Positions 51,960 to 62,985 of a stretch of 64,000 bases of DNA are shown one piece after another. The stretch lies in the NCBI GenBank assembly GCA_039621445.1, contig CP154954.1, forward strand, positions 70,312,670 to 70,376,669, read 5' to 3'. This DNA comes from Euglena gracilis. Its lineage: Eukaryota; Euglenida; Euglenophyceae; Euglenales. Position 1 is the stretch's first letter, and every line of letters begins with the position of its first letter. A model generated the notes under the pieces. It had not been told where the DNA came from, did no database searches, and was given only the letters and a program-made list of their open reading frames with translations. A program made the position numbers and the translations under genes.

Positions 51960-53625
51960 CCGTGTATTGGGGCTCTGGCTTCACGCCCGAACCGGCGTCC
52001 AGAACCGGCGTTCTGGACGCCGGTTCGGCGCAGAAATTTCTGCGCCGAACCGGTGTCCAGAACGCCGGTTCGGGCGTGAAAACGGCGTCCTGGGGACCAA
52101 AATGTGTCAAAAAGTGCCAAAAAGTGTCCAAAATGGTTTGTAGACATGAGGCAATCATATCTGAGCACTTTTTGGGGGGTATTTGGCCAGAAATTGGGGT
52201 AATTTTGTGCAACAATTTCCATTTAGCCAAATCTGGGGATTTTCTGAAATAGAATACCATGCAGCAAGGCTGAAATCTAAGGCCATCTAACGTGGCAGGT
52301 GAACAGTGGATTTGGAATTTGCGAAAAGGGTCCAAAAATCGTAATTTTGAAAAAAAACCCAAGGGGTCCAGCTAAAATTTCCTAACCATAATTCTGAAAA
52401 ACCCAGGAGGGTCTAACCAATTTTGAAAACACCCAGGGGGGCCAAAATTTCCCAACTGTAATTAACATTTCCCAACAATTTTGAAAAATTCCCGGGGGGT
52501 TCCAGCCAAAATTTCCCAACCGTACTTCTGAAAAACCCTAGGGGGGGCTCCAGCCAATTTTTTTTTTCAACCGTGTTTGTGAAGAAACCCAGCCAAAATT
52601 TCTGAACCGGAATTCTGAAAAAAAGGGGGATCAAACATACTTGCATTTAGTGCGACCGGAAAAAATGTTACCGTGCGCCGCGACCACCGCGGAAAATTTT
52701 TTTTTGTAACCGGCAGCGCCGCGGCAAAATTTTTTCTGTGCGCCGCGAATGCCGCGGCACTGGTTTATGTGTGCGCCGCGACTGCCGCGGAAACTTTTTT
52801 TTGGAAAAATTCAACGGGTGGGACTGGTGCTACCTTGGCAACACTTTGTTTTGCCAAAGCCCGGGTGAGCACCTTCTATCAATCTAATTGTTTCCACCAA
52901 AAAAATGTTGGGTGTTGTGTTGCTGCCAATACGTTCTTGAGCTGCGGGCAGAAAATTTTTTTGTGCCGCAACCACCGCGGAAAATTTTCCGCTTGCGCCG
53001 CGACCACCGCGGCAATAAATTTTGCTCGTGCCGCGACAGCCGCGGTAAAAATCTTTCTGTGCGCCGCGACCACCGCGGAAAAAAAATTTTTGCGCCGCGG
53101 CAGGAGCGCCGCGGCGCACTAACTGCAAGTATGGGATCAAATCCCAACCATAATTCTGGGAAAAAAACCAACGGGGTCCAACCGAAAATTCGGCATTGCA
53201 AATCTGAAAAAATCTGGGGGCGGGTCCAGCCAAAATTTCCCAACCGTGATTCTGAAAAAACCTAGGGGTGGTCCAACCCAAAAAAATTTCCAAATCGTAA
53301 TTCTGAAAAAAAAAACCTTTCGATTTGATGGGTAACCTGGCATCAGACGTATGAAAACTTCAATCGGCCGATCGACATGGACATGAGCCCAAAGGATCCC
53401 AAAAATGCCCAAAAATGTTCAGAAACTGGATTGGCCTTTATTCCTTGAACGCCGGTTCGGGCATGAAGCCAGAGCCCCTAATCCACGGTTTCAACAACTG
53501 TGTCCAGAACGCCGGTTCGGGCGTGAAGCCGTGTTCCAGAACGCCGGTTCGGGCGGCCGCCCGAACCGGCGTTCTGGAACACGGCTTCACGCCCGAACCG
53601 GCGTTTTGGACACAGTTTTCGTATC
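51960..53625. repeat. Foldback-like element with GAACGCCGGTTCGGGC ends
   Basis: The left end (51950-52080) and right end (53440-53620) are inverted relative to each other. GAAACCGTGTATTGGGGCTC then TGGCTTCACGCCCGAACC on the left corresponds to the complement of 53445-53495. Each end is itself full of palindromes of GAACGCCGGTTCGGGC. The interior holds AAAATTTCCCAACCGTAATT-type tandem repeats (52370-52640, 53140-53330) around a central GC dyad array. No gene. Confidence 0.6.
52674..53120. repeat. GCCGCGACCACCGCGG dyad array
   Basis: Ten or so copies of the imperfect palindrome GCCGCGACCACCGCGGAAAA (variants GAATGCCGCGG, GACTGCCGCGG, GACAGCCGCGG) lie in two groups, 52674-52795 and 52970-53120, separated by T/A runs. 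Confidence 0.8.
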
Positions 53626-53851
53626 AGAACCAATTTACACAAGGCGCGAACTGCCGAGGGAAACTTTTTAGTGTTTTTGGGAACCTGGAAAATGATGTTT
53701 TCGGGCCCGGGTCAGTCACAAAAAGAAATCCAAAAATCAGACCCCCCCAAAAAGGACCCCCTCTGTCATTTTCAAGCAACGGACCAAAAAAATCCTGGGT
53801 CGGCCAGCCCCCTCGGCATGAAGCATTGGACTGATACCTTTGTGCTTGTTC

Positions 53852-53898
53852 TCACCGGGTTACGCCGCGGTTACACCACGGTTACCTGGGCTCCTCCC
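53852..53898 (+). repeat. Right end of a MITE with ACCGCGGTTAC repeats
   Basis: Three imperfect ACCGCGGTTAC units followed by CTGGGCTCCTCC, as at the right ends of the two MITEs at 59109 and 59516. The preceding GCATGAAGC.TTGG..TGATACC is also shared with the inner one. Its left end was not found. Confidence 0.65.
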
Positions 53899-54592
53899 GA
53901 CCTTTTTTGAGCCGGTTTTGACCCAAACTCCATGGGTTTTGGGCCAAAAACGGGGGGGCCGGGGGGTCGAAAAACTCATCATCGGCCGAAAACAGTTTTT
54001 CCGTGTCCGAGAGGCCAAAAAAACATCATTTCGGGCAAAAAAAGTCTTTCCGGTCCCCCCCCCCCGACTTTTTGAACCGAAAAAAGTCCAAACAAGCCAA
54101 AGCTGTGCAAAATGGCCAAAATTGGCTGAAAAACGGCCGTAACTCGGGCTGGGCGGGGAGTTGCGGGGAAATCAAAACACTGTTACCCTCACCCCCCCTC
54201 AAAGTGTCCCCCCCTCAGAGTGGCCAAATTTTTTTCACAAATTTGGTTTGCCCCCCTCAAAGTGGCCACTTTCTTTTGGCGCTGAAGGCGCTGAAGCTCG
54301 AAATTGACCCCCCCCCCCAAAGTGTCCCCTGGGGGGTTGGTACACCCCCCCCCCCCCCCCCCTCTCCGAGTGCCTCGCCACGCCATTTAACCCCCTCCCC
54401 CCCCCCTAGCCGGACCCCCTCGCCACGCCACCGGCGATTTTCGCGATTTTTTGAACGAAAATTTTGTTGGCGACCATGGTACACCCCTCCCCCCCCCTGG
54501 TCGCCGACCCCCTCGCCACGCCATTTACCCCCCCTCCCCCCCCCCTATTCGGACCCCCTCGCCACGGCGTACCAACCCCCCCTCCCCCAACA

Positions 54593-54700
54593 CATATGGC
54601 ACAAAGTGGGGCCCCCTCACCCAGGGTGAGGGGTGGGTGAGGGGGGGTGAGGGAGGGGTGAGGGGGGGGGTGAGGGGGGGGGTGAGGGGGGGGTGAGGCA
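54593..54700. repeat. TGGCACAAAGTGGGGCCC with GGGTGAGG array (copy 1)
   Basis: ATATGGCACAAAGTGGGGCC is followed by about ten GGGTGAGGG units. The same head occurs at 56037 (same orientation) and inverted at 56575-56593, where a GGGTGAGG array (56442-56575) precedes it. Confidence 0.7.
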
Positions 54701-55145
54701 GGGTTGGTTGTTTTAAAACGGGTCGTTTTAAACAGGTCGTTTAATTCAGTAAAAAACAGTCGAGCCCCTGCGCCGTATAAAACCGCCGGCATTCGTCTTG
54801 AATGACACGCATTCAAATTGCAGAATGTTAGTCTTTGATACACGAGAAGGAACGTGTCTTTGGCCCTTGCGACGTCCACGCAGCACAGCCAACCGTCAAA
54901 AATTATCATGAAGTGCATGGGACCAAAAACAAAATTCCCGGTTCCAGTCGAAGGGAAGGGGGAGGCTAAAAGGACAAAAAGCGGGAATTCTATTTTGGAA
55001 AACGGGTCTGCATAGCACATTTTTTTCTTTTCACGCTTTCATTTGCCTGGGCCACCACAAAAAGCCAAACTGGCCACGACCTGACCCAAAGCCACGACCC
55101 ATGGCCCAAAACTGGCCACGACTTGTAGCCCAAAACTACCAGTAT

Positions 55146-55246
55146 AACTGGCCACCGCGTCTGGCCCAAAACTGGCCAGCACATCTATCTGGCCCAAACC
55201 CGGCCAGATGTGCTGCCCAGTTTTGGGCCAGACGCGGTGGCCAGTT
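55146..55246. repeat. 41-bp arm inverted repeat (hairpin)
   Basis: The arms 55146-55186 and 55206-55246 are complementary with one mismatch, separated by 19 bases. The arm core is CCACCGCGTCTGGCCCAAAA. The flanking 55060-55145 has further TGGCCACGAC and CCCAAAACTGGCC repeats. Confidence 0.85.
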
Positions 55247-55399
55247 TGGGCCCAACGTGAGGCATTTCATTGCAAACAAGACAAACAAAAACCTTCAAGC
55301 AACAAGAAGCAAAGAATACACAAGTTGTCTCCGCAACGATAACCAATTGGAGCAGTTTAGCAGGGACATGCTCAGGTCCAGATTATCAATCCTTCCATC

Positions 55400-55854
55400 T
55401 CATCTTGATTCTCTTGTCATCGCATCAATCCATGACTCATCTTGTCCTTCAGACAACTGTAGAAAAGAAAAATGAACATTCACTGGCAGAATTGTTTGGC
55501 AAACCTTTGTCATGGGGAGCTTGACAATACAAATCCAACACATAGTTTTCACCAATTTCTCTTGAACTTTCTTTAACGCCATCTGCATCTGGCTGAACAT
55601 TGATGCAGTCAATGTCTTTCCCATAATGTCAGATGACACAATCAGGTGATACTTCTTCTGTAAACCCAGCACGTAGCAATCCCCTGCACTGTTGTGCTTG
55701 GCTCCACATCCGCTGGACGAGGGGGACCATATCTAAAAGTAGCACGAGTGCGCCCATCGCACAATTGATGGTTCACGAAGTAATGCCAAACACCATCTGT
55801 CGGTCTTCCACCAGGCATTGTGCTGAAAAGGATGAACATAAAGCGCCAGGACAC
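55400..55854 (-). pseudogene. Possible gene fragment
   Basis: The minus-strand frame at 55854 reads MPGGRPTDGVWHYFVNH. This recalls the GRP.D.VW.HF start of BED/hAT-type proteins, but the Cys residues that should follow are missing. Downstream an intron-like GT...CAG (about 47 nt, from GTTTGCCAAAC to TTTCTACAG near 55462-55508) separates KLPMTK from LSEGQDESWIDAMTRES in one frame. The pieces are short. It may be a decayed hAT-like transposase or an unrelated exon pair. Confidence 0.25.
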
Positions 55855-55964
55855 GGGAGTTAGGAGTCAGGCTGTCTTTCGCGATCTGAATGGTTGGAAA
55901 CTGTTTGAAACAGGTTTAAAACAGTTTTTTTGTATTTAACTCCTCCAAGGTGTTTTAATTCCAA

Positions 55965-56600
55965 CCCTGGGGTGAGGGGGGGGTGAGGTTTGGGGGGTGA
56001 GGGTTGGGTGAGCGGGGGTGAGGTATGGGGTGGTGCACATATGGCACAAAGTGGGGCCCAATACCTAGGGTGTGGGGGGTATGTGGAGGTATGGGGGGAA
56101 GGGTTTGGAGATGTTGTTGATGAGGTTTATGGCCCCTGAGCTCCCGAACAGTTTCATACGTCGCGCGATTCGGCCACAAAAACGATCAGTAGGCAAAGAT
56201 GAGGTTTTTTTTTTGCCGGGGGGGGTCCGGGGGGCCCCCGGGCAATCGAACAGTTTCATACGCCGCGCGATTTGACCACAGAGCGCGATTTGGCCACAAA
56301 AAAGACCGGTAGACAAGGATGAGGTTATTTTTTTTTTGCCAGGGGGGTCCAGGGGGGGGGCACTTGAACAATTGAATATGTTCCGCGATTTGCCCAGAAA
56401 ATGATCAATCAGAAGAAATAACACCCATATTTCCGGGACTATGGTGGGTGAGGGGGGGTGAGGGGGGGGGTGAGGGGTGGGGTGAGGGGTGGGGTGAGGG
56501 GTGGGTGAGGGAGGGGTGTGTGAGGGGTGGGTGAGGGGTGGGTGAGGTGGGTGAGGGTGAGGGGTGGGTGAGGGGGCCCCACTTTGTGCCATGACTTACT
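55965..56600. repeat. GGGTGAGG-rich segment with inverted heads
   Basis: Arrays of GGGTGAGG(G) at 55970-56030 and 56442-56575. Between the head at 56037 and the inverted head at 56593 lies about 0.55 kb that repeats CGCGCGATT(T/C)GGCCACAAAA and a GGGGGGTCC.GGGGG block. The arrangement looks like a small element with inverted ends. Confidence 0.5.
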
Positions 56601-57224
56601 CCCCCCAGAGTGGCTGTTTTGCCAGGGGTGTAGAAAGTGGGGGTCGGGGGGGGCGGCCGCCCCCCCCGGGATTTTGGAAAGAATTTTTTTTTTGGCAGGA
56701 GTATGATATTTTTCTTTGCAAAGCCATGATCAATGGTTCAAAGGGCGTTACCATCTCGGCTGCCTCGGCAGCCACCTTACCAGTTAAAACCACATTTCTG
56801 GAAAATGAAATTGCAAAATACATTACCACCTCACCCCCCCTAATTGACCCCCCCCCCTGACCAAACGCCCCGGGGAAATTTTTTTCAACCCCCCCCCCAA
56901 TTGACTGCCCGGGGGGATTCCGTGCCGAAGCACCCCCTAATTGACGTCCCCCCCCCAATTGACCAACCCCCCCCCCCTAATTGAACCCCCCCCTAATTGA
57001 CCAAAAGGGGGGTCCCGTGGAGAGGTCCCACGGTCAATTAGGGGGGGGGAGGTGGTACCGTCTCGGCCGCCCTTGGCGGCCGAAATAAAGCCCTTGAGAA
57101 AATGCTCATTTTACGTCCCTGTAACCCATGGCACTTCTTGATGTCTAATTTTGGCCACAAACCGACTCTTTTCCCCTCCTTTGATACTAATTGTTTTTTT
57201 GGGACCCCACAAACCACTTTGGAG
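56601..57224. other. C-tract sequence, no gene
   Basis: Contains a GGGGGGCGGCCGCCCCCCCC palindrome near 56648 and about eight CCCCTAATTGACC-type units with C runs (56830-57050). No coding signature. Confidence 0.45.
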
Positions 57225-57565
57225 GCTAGGCACAGCGGGGGGGGGCTGGGGGGGGGGGCGAGCGACCGCGCGGGGGGAGGGGGAGGGGGGTCCGAGGGCC
57301 GCCGCGCGGGCGGCGCGCATACCAAAATCGGTGATTTTCGGGTCCAAAAAGTGGTCATTTTTTGCCATTTTCGGCCCAAAAAAGTGCTTTTTTTGGCCGC
57401 GCGCAGAGCACGCGGCCCCCAAATTTGCCATCTCATGTCCGAAAATTGTCATTTTTTTCCGCTGGGGGGGGTCCGGGACCCCCCCCCCTGCGCGGCCCCT
57501 GCGCGGCCGCCCGCGCGGCCGCTCGCCCCCTCCCTGGACCCCCCCCTCCCCCCACTGTGCCTAGC
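57225..57565. repeat. 341-bp MITE-like element with GCTAGGCACAG ends
   Basis: The ends GCTAGGCACAG and CTGTGCCTAGC are perfect inverts. The next 60 bases at each end (G runs, then GAGCGACCGCGCGGG on the left and its near-complement on the right) are also inverted. The centre repeats GGCCCAAAAAAGTG and GGTCATTTTT. No target duplication was recognised. Confidence 0.65.
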
Positions 57566-58269
57566 ATAGCCAAGACAATTTTTTGTGAAAAAATCGCCAC
57601 TTTTTTGAGGCCCAAAAATGACCCTCCTTTCACCTTGGCTGTTTGAATTCAACCCGATTCCCCATGAGTCCCCCCCTCCATTTTCTTGACCAGCTGAGTT
57701 TGGGGAAACTCTGCATGTCAATTTCAATGAGGAGGAGCCCACACCGCGGTTATCACCGCGGTTACACCGCGGTTACACCGCGGTTACGTGGGCAAGGTGC
57801 CTTGCAAGGTGGTGGAGGCAGAGTTTCGGGGGCGTCGGCAAAATGGGAAATCCCCCCAAAGTAAGACCACCCGAAAAAACAGTAACCCCCAAATAACCCC
57901 CCCCCCCCCCGGTGTGTTCATTTTGGATGAGCTGGGGCCCCAGGGGGGGTAGGGTGGTGACATTGGTGAAAAGTGGTTGGAAAGACAAGTAAAAAATCGT
58001 GAAATTCGGTGAAATTTCAAGTGCCGGAAATTTCAGTCACCACCCTAAGGGGGGGGGGGTGTAGTGTGTGTGGTATTTGACACATGGAAAACCAAAGGAA
58101 AACAGGGGGGTGTTATTTTGGCGCTCAAAATCAGCCCCAGAGGGGGGGGGGTGTTATTTGGGGGATGCTATTTGGGGGGGGGGTGTTATTTGGGGGTTTA
58201 CTCCTTTGCTAAATGACCCACTTCTAAAAACGCCAAGTCAGTTCTCTTGAGGCCAGAAACGGGTCATTA

Positions 58270-59109
58270 GGAGGAGCCCAAACCGCGGTTATCACCGCGG
58301 TTACACCGCGGTTACACCGCGGTTACGTGGGCAAGGCGCCTTGAAAAGTGGTGGAGGTAAAGTTCGACATTCTCTTTCAACTCACACGATGGGCTTGGTT
58401 TGAATTCCCCCTATCGACAATTGCTCTCTTAAGCTCATAGTGGGGGAACGGAGAACCGGAATTTTTGGGGACGACCCCCCCTGCCCCCCCCTCGTTACCC
58501 CGCGAAACGAACCTTCAATTTTCATACAATGAGGGTGTATGAGGCGCGTAGGGGGGGGGCACGAATGGGGGTCTGTCACGGGGGGAATGTGGCAGCTTTG
58601 ACGGTCACGTGTGACCAGTGTGACCTCACATACAACGTCACATGTAACCTATTTTTAGAACTTTTGCGAAAAAAATAGATACAATTAGGAATTTATCCCA
58701 CATTTTTGGCAATTTTGATTCCTAAATTGTGTGCCATTTCTTAATTAGTTGCCATTTTTGGCTCCAACCTGGATCTGGAAACCCTCCATGTGTGGGTCGG
58801 TGGAGGGTCGCTTTTACTCTATTTTTTTTAGAACTCAAGTATTCCAAAAGGGGGGGCTGAACCTGAAGTTTGGATTTTTTTTTGAAAAAGGATGCAACCC
58901 TGTAAGACCCCCCCTCAAGAGCTGAAATCCCACGGCAGGGGAGGGTCTTATATGGGGGGGCTGGTATTCTGGTGGTTTGTTTACCCCCCCCCATCAATCG
59001 ACCCCCTCTGCATGAAGCGTTGGGTTGATACCAATGCATCTGTTCCTGTTCTCACCGCGGTTACACCGCAGTTACACCGCGGTTACACCGCGGTTATCTG
59101 GGCTCCTCC
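58270..59109. mobile_element. Inner MITE with GGAGGAGCCCA ends and TTA duplication
   Basis: 840 bp. The left end GGAGGAGCCCAAACCGCGG and right end CGGTTATCTGGGCTCCTCC are inverted, with TTA outside both (58267-58269, 59110-59112). TTA is the classical PIF/Harbinger 3-bp target. Its interior includes a copy of the GCGACCCCC-bracketed repeat in inverse orientation (58530-58800). Confidence 0.7.
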
Positions 59110-59184
59110 TTATGAGGTTATTTGAAGGAGTCGAGTTAGGGTTAAGGTTCTTGCAAACAGTTTAACCCTTCTCGCTGAACGTCG

Positions 59185-59440
59185 CGGGGGGGGGGTCGGG
59201 GGGGGGACGTGGTAGTTTTGACGGGTCACGTGTGACCTGTGTGACCTCACACACAATGTCAGATGTGACCTACTTTTAGAACTTTTGTGTCCAAAATAGA
59301 TCCAATTAGGAATTTATCACACATTTTGGCAATTTTGATTCCTAATTTGGGTGCTAATTCCTAATTAGGTGCCATTTTTTGGCTCCTACTAGGATGCGGA
59401 AACCCTCCATGTGGGGGTCGCGGGGGTTGCGAGGGGTACA
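59185..59440 (-). repeat. GCGACCCCC-bracketed repeat, inverse copy
   Basis: It aligns in reverse with 17577-17905: GGGTCACGTGTGACC dyad, CAATTAGGAATT, TCCTAATTAGGTGCC, TTTTTTGGCTCC, GGAAACCCTCCATG, GGGGGTCGCGGGGG. Confidence 0.7.
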
Positions 59441-59519
59441 CCCCTCTTGTTCTTGTTCTCACCGCGGTTACACCGCAGTTACACCGCGGTTACACCGCGG
59501 TTATCTGGGCTCCTCCTGA

Positions 59520-61566
59520 AAAAAACAATTTGCGCAAAGTGAAAAAAATCGCTTCTTCGCAACCCCCCCCCCCATCCCAGGTTGCAAAGTTGACAGTTGG
59601 GTTGAGTTGGGAGGTTTCCAAAGGGGTTCTACCCATGATTTCGCTTTCTATTTTTTGGGGGGGGCATTGGAGGCTAGTCCACTTCGGGACCCCGGACTCC
59701 CTCCCCCCCCCTGTTCAGTTCACTTCGGAAGTGCACAGGGGGGTCCTGAGACCGCCCTCCCCTCCCGTGTACCTGGATGTGCTTGTTCACTTCGGGAAAA
59801 AACCGAAAAATGGAACGACGGGCGAACACTGAAAAGGGCATTTTTTCAAAAAACTTTCGGCGCCTTCGGCGCGGACCCCCCCTCCCCCCTCCGGGAAGTC
59901 AACGTGTCCAATTCAGTTGGGAAGTGAACAGGGGGGTCCGGGACCCCCCCCCCTCCCCCCTGTACCTGGGCTCCATTGGGCTTCAAAGAAACGTTAGCGA
60001 TTCGGGCCCTTTGGGGCCAGGAGAACAGAGAAAAATTCATTTTTGGTTGTGCCAAGAAAATTTTTTTGGCTCGCCCCCCCCCCGGGAAAAAATTGTTCCT
60101 ACACCTGTGTGTTTTGGGGTTCTGTGCTGCCTGGACGGTGGCCACTTTGAGGGGGGGGTGAGGGTAGATTGGGCATTTTAAGGGCTCTAATTGATGTCTC
60201 TGGACATTTCTTTTGGTTTCCCACCGTTTTGAAAAAAATAGAAAAAATTGATTTTTTTTTTAACCCTAAGCGGGGCCAAAAAACGGCTAAGTTGCAAACC
60301 TGCCGCGTTGTACCATGTTTTGGGATAGGCAGGGAGTTGCGGGGAAATTAAAATACTGTCAGATGGGGCATTCTACGGGCTTCAATTTAGGTCTCGAGTG
60401 GGGGAAAGTAAACCATGGTTGGATAGGCCATTCCAAGGGCTTCATTTTTGCTCTCCGGACTTTTCCTTTGTATATGGCTCTTCCTAGGGCTCCCAGAACT
60501 AATCAGGGATATTTTTGTACCAGACACATTCCCGGCGTGAGGTCCATGGTGGTACAAAAAAATTAATTATCCTGAGCCAACCCTAAAGGGAGGGAGGGGG
60601 GTACAACGGAGGGTTTTCCCTCCCTGGTGAGCCTTGCTATCACCCATGAAGGGATAAGAGCACCATAACCCCCTGGCTCCTGAGGGGGGGGCTTTCACGA
60701 GGAGAGGATGGTGAGTGAATTGATGGTCGCAACACCATAGTTGGAGCTGGTACATCTCTGCCAGCTCAAGTATTTGCTGATGCACAGTTTGCTTACCGTT
60801 TCACCAATGACAATTTTCAGTTGCAGTATTTCACCCAGAGGCTTGTCTTGAGGAACCCTCGAGAAAGAAAGAGAAAGCTTTCATCGCAAGCAATGGTGAA
60901 ACAAAATTATGAATTTTAAACATTAAACTTTTTTGATATTTTGGCAAGGCACAGGCAAAGTGCAGGTGTAACCAGTTTTTCCATACAAAATCAAGTTGAA
61001 GTTTGTAGATATGATCTTGAAATGAGGGATTGCTTTGTGTGCATGTTTTTGGCATTTTGAATTTTGAATCTCAATGCTGAAAAAGTCCTGCACTGGAACT
61101 GCTTGTTTGATTCCTCATTGTGTTCCAAAAAAAAACACCTAAATTGCCACAAGCTGAGAATTGCAAAACATCCATCCTTCCTCAATGGACGGGTCAGCTT
61201 TGTATCACTAAATATCATGCCCCCCCCCCATCCCAGAAGCCATCCCCCAAGCTATTCCCATGGGGGGGGGACGGGAAGGCTTGGGGGGGATGGTAAGACC
61301 CTCTGCCAATTTTCAAAACAACTCCCAAACATTTGAACATTTTTGGCATTTCAGCTCCTGAATTTGCATGAATACCACGAAAAATGAGTAATTCTTTGAG
61401 ATTTTTGATTTTGTTTTACAGCCATCGGACTCCTGAGTAAGGAATTTCGGACAAAATGAAGATCCCGGCCAAATTTTGTTGTCCCTCGCGGACAACTTCC
61501 CCAGAACCCTCCCCAAACACAATTATTGATCCTTGGTGGACGGGAGTTTTAGGCCCTGATAGACAT
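59520..61566. other. No gene supported
   Basis: 59690-59975 holds two related blocks (AAGTG.ACAGGGGGGTCC...CTCCC...TGTACCTGG). 60165-60460 holds two pieces of the dispersed repeat named at 50755. 60560-61230 is AT-richer and less repetitive and could hold exons, but no motif or splice pattern convinced me. Confidence 0.35.
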
Positions 61567-62244
61567 TTACATCGAGCCCCCTTGGCCACTTTGTGTGAGA
61601 TTCGTGAATGTTAACGTGACCAGGTTTTGAATAGTGCTGAGCTCTTGATAAGCGCGCACCCACCCCTTCATTGATAAGCGCGCACCCACCCCTTCATTGA
61701 CACCCACCCCTTCATTGACCTGTTTCACACCCGTGCTGCCATGTCCCCCGGCAGCACTGGGGTGAAGCGGAAACCCCCGCCCCGGGCCAGTTTCCGGCGT
61801 AGGATCGTTTTTTGGCTCCTCGAGCCGACTTGTGTCGGAAATTTTTTCCCATTCTGCACCCCCCTGTGGCCGAAACTGGGCCATCATTTCCAAGGAGAAA
61901 CTTCCCAGTGGACCCTCCCCGACCCCTGAGGGGGTTATCACTGGGATCTCCAAGGGGGGTGCCTTTGGGTTTTCAACCCCTCCCTGCTCAGCTGAACCAG
62001 TGAGAGCCAACACCCCCCCCTGGGTGTCATTCCTCACAGTTTCTGGGCCAAAAAGGGGGTTTTGGGGTGAAAAATGGCCTGTGGTTGCCTGGGTTGAAGA
62101 GACCCACCCCCCTGCCCCTTTTCCCACAGATGAGGTGGGGGGAAGACAAACCTCTCCTTCTTCAAATGATTGATTTTGTTGATCTTCCATTGCAATTGAA
62201 ATTCCAAACTCAATTCTTGATTGTAATTGGATGTATTTGCCCAC
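61567..62244 (-). CDS. Hypothetical open reading frame
   Basis: 225 codons on the minus strand with an internal ATG at about 62190 (MEDQQNQSFEEGEVCLPP). It is less biased in composition than the surrounding shadow frames. Its C-terminal part covers a short tandem repeat (CACCCACCCCTTCATTGA, 61655-61720) giving KQVNEGVGVNEGVG. No domain recognised. It may be an orphan exon or a chance opening. Confidence 0.25.
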   Translation of the reverse strand: MGKYIQLQSRIEFGISIAMEDQQNQSFEEGEVCLPPTSSVGKGAGGWVSSTQATTGHFSPQNPLFGPETVRNDTQGGVLALTGSAEQGGVENPKAPPLEIPVITPSGVGEGPLGSFSLEMMAQFRPQGGAEWEKISDTSRLEEPKNDPTPETGPGRGFPLHPSAAGGHGSTGVKQVNEGVGVNEGVGARLSMKGWVRAYQELSTIQNLVTLTFTNLTQSGQGGSM

Positions 62245-62293
62245 AACAAGTACAATGGTGTAAAAGGTAAAGAGGAAAACCCTGTGAAAGAAA

Positions 62294-62400
62294 AAGTGAT
62301 TTTGATGCCCTTGATGGGCAGTTAAATTTAGGATTGAGTGCGCTGATTCCTAAGCGCTCTCAAATCCCAAATCCTTGCCCATTGCATCAAAATCAACCAA
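62294..62400. repeat. Short inverted-repeat element
   Basis: The left half begins TGATTTTGATGCCCTTGATG and the right half ends GCATCAAAATCA. The halves pair imperfectly over about 45 bp around AGTGCGCT...AGCGCT. Confidence 0.55.
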
Positions 62401-62985
62401 CCAAAGTCAAAATCAAGGTTTCCCCCCTTGATTTTGATAAATTATGCTGAATTCCATCATTATTGAGCTTTGCAAACCCCTGCAAAAACTCCAGGAACTC
62501 AAGCGCCAATCTCTTAAAATTCTGTTCCAAGCGCTTGCAAGCGCTCTCACCAAATCCAACATTTTCCCTTAAAACCAAAGGAAAAATGCATAAAAGGCTT
62601 AAAAACATGCTAAATAGACCCAAAATCACCCTTTGGGAATACCTAGCATCACTCAATCTCTCTCCTTGCACAACCAAACCATGGGCGCCCTAGGAGAGGG
62701 AATTTTAATGGAAATCTTTAGAAAGCCTTAAAATTAGAGCAAAACCGCCCTCAAAAGGCCTTCTAAAAGGGAAAAACTCCGCCGCCCGGCGGTCGACCTC
62801 AAACGGTCGTCACTCCCCCCCTTGCGACGAAAGTCGGGGGTTTCACCCCCCCTCCTTCTCGCTTTCCTTGGGATGGGAATGAAAGACACTTTGAATTTTT
62901 GTAACGCAATTGCGACAACATTGTTCGGCAATGTGAATAGGCGGTGGCGTAACGGTGAGGAGGAATCTATAACCCATAGATCCCG
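62401..62985. other. No gene recognised
   Basis: Non-coding stretch with a tRNA-like but unconvincing segment near 62940-63000 (see rejected). Confidence 0.35.

Larger units (their letters stand above)
57731..59516. mobile_element. Outer MITE with GGAGGAGCCCA ends and TGA duplication
   Basis: The left end GGAGGAGCCCACACCGCGG is followed by three more ACCGCGGTTA units. The right end has four such units and then TCTGGGCTCCTCC. TGA stands outside both ends (57728-57730 and 59517-59519). It contains the inner MITE. Without it the length is about 0.94 kb. No transposase is inside, so it is non-autonomous. Confidence 0.65.

Noticed and set aside
57038-57569. Overlapping frames of 130-155 codons on both strands
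   Set aside because: Ala/Arg/Pro- or Gly-rich translations of the inverted G/C-run arms of the MITE-like element.
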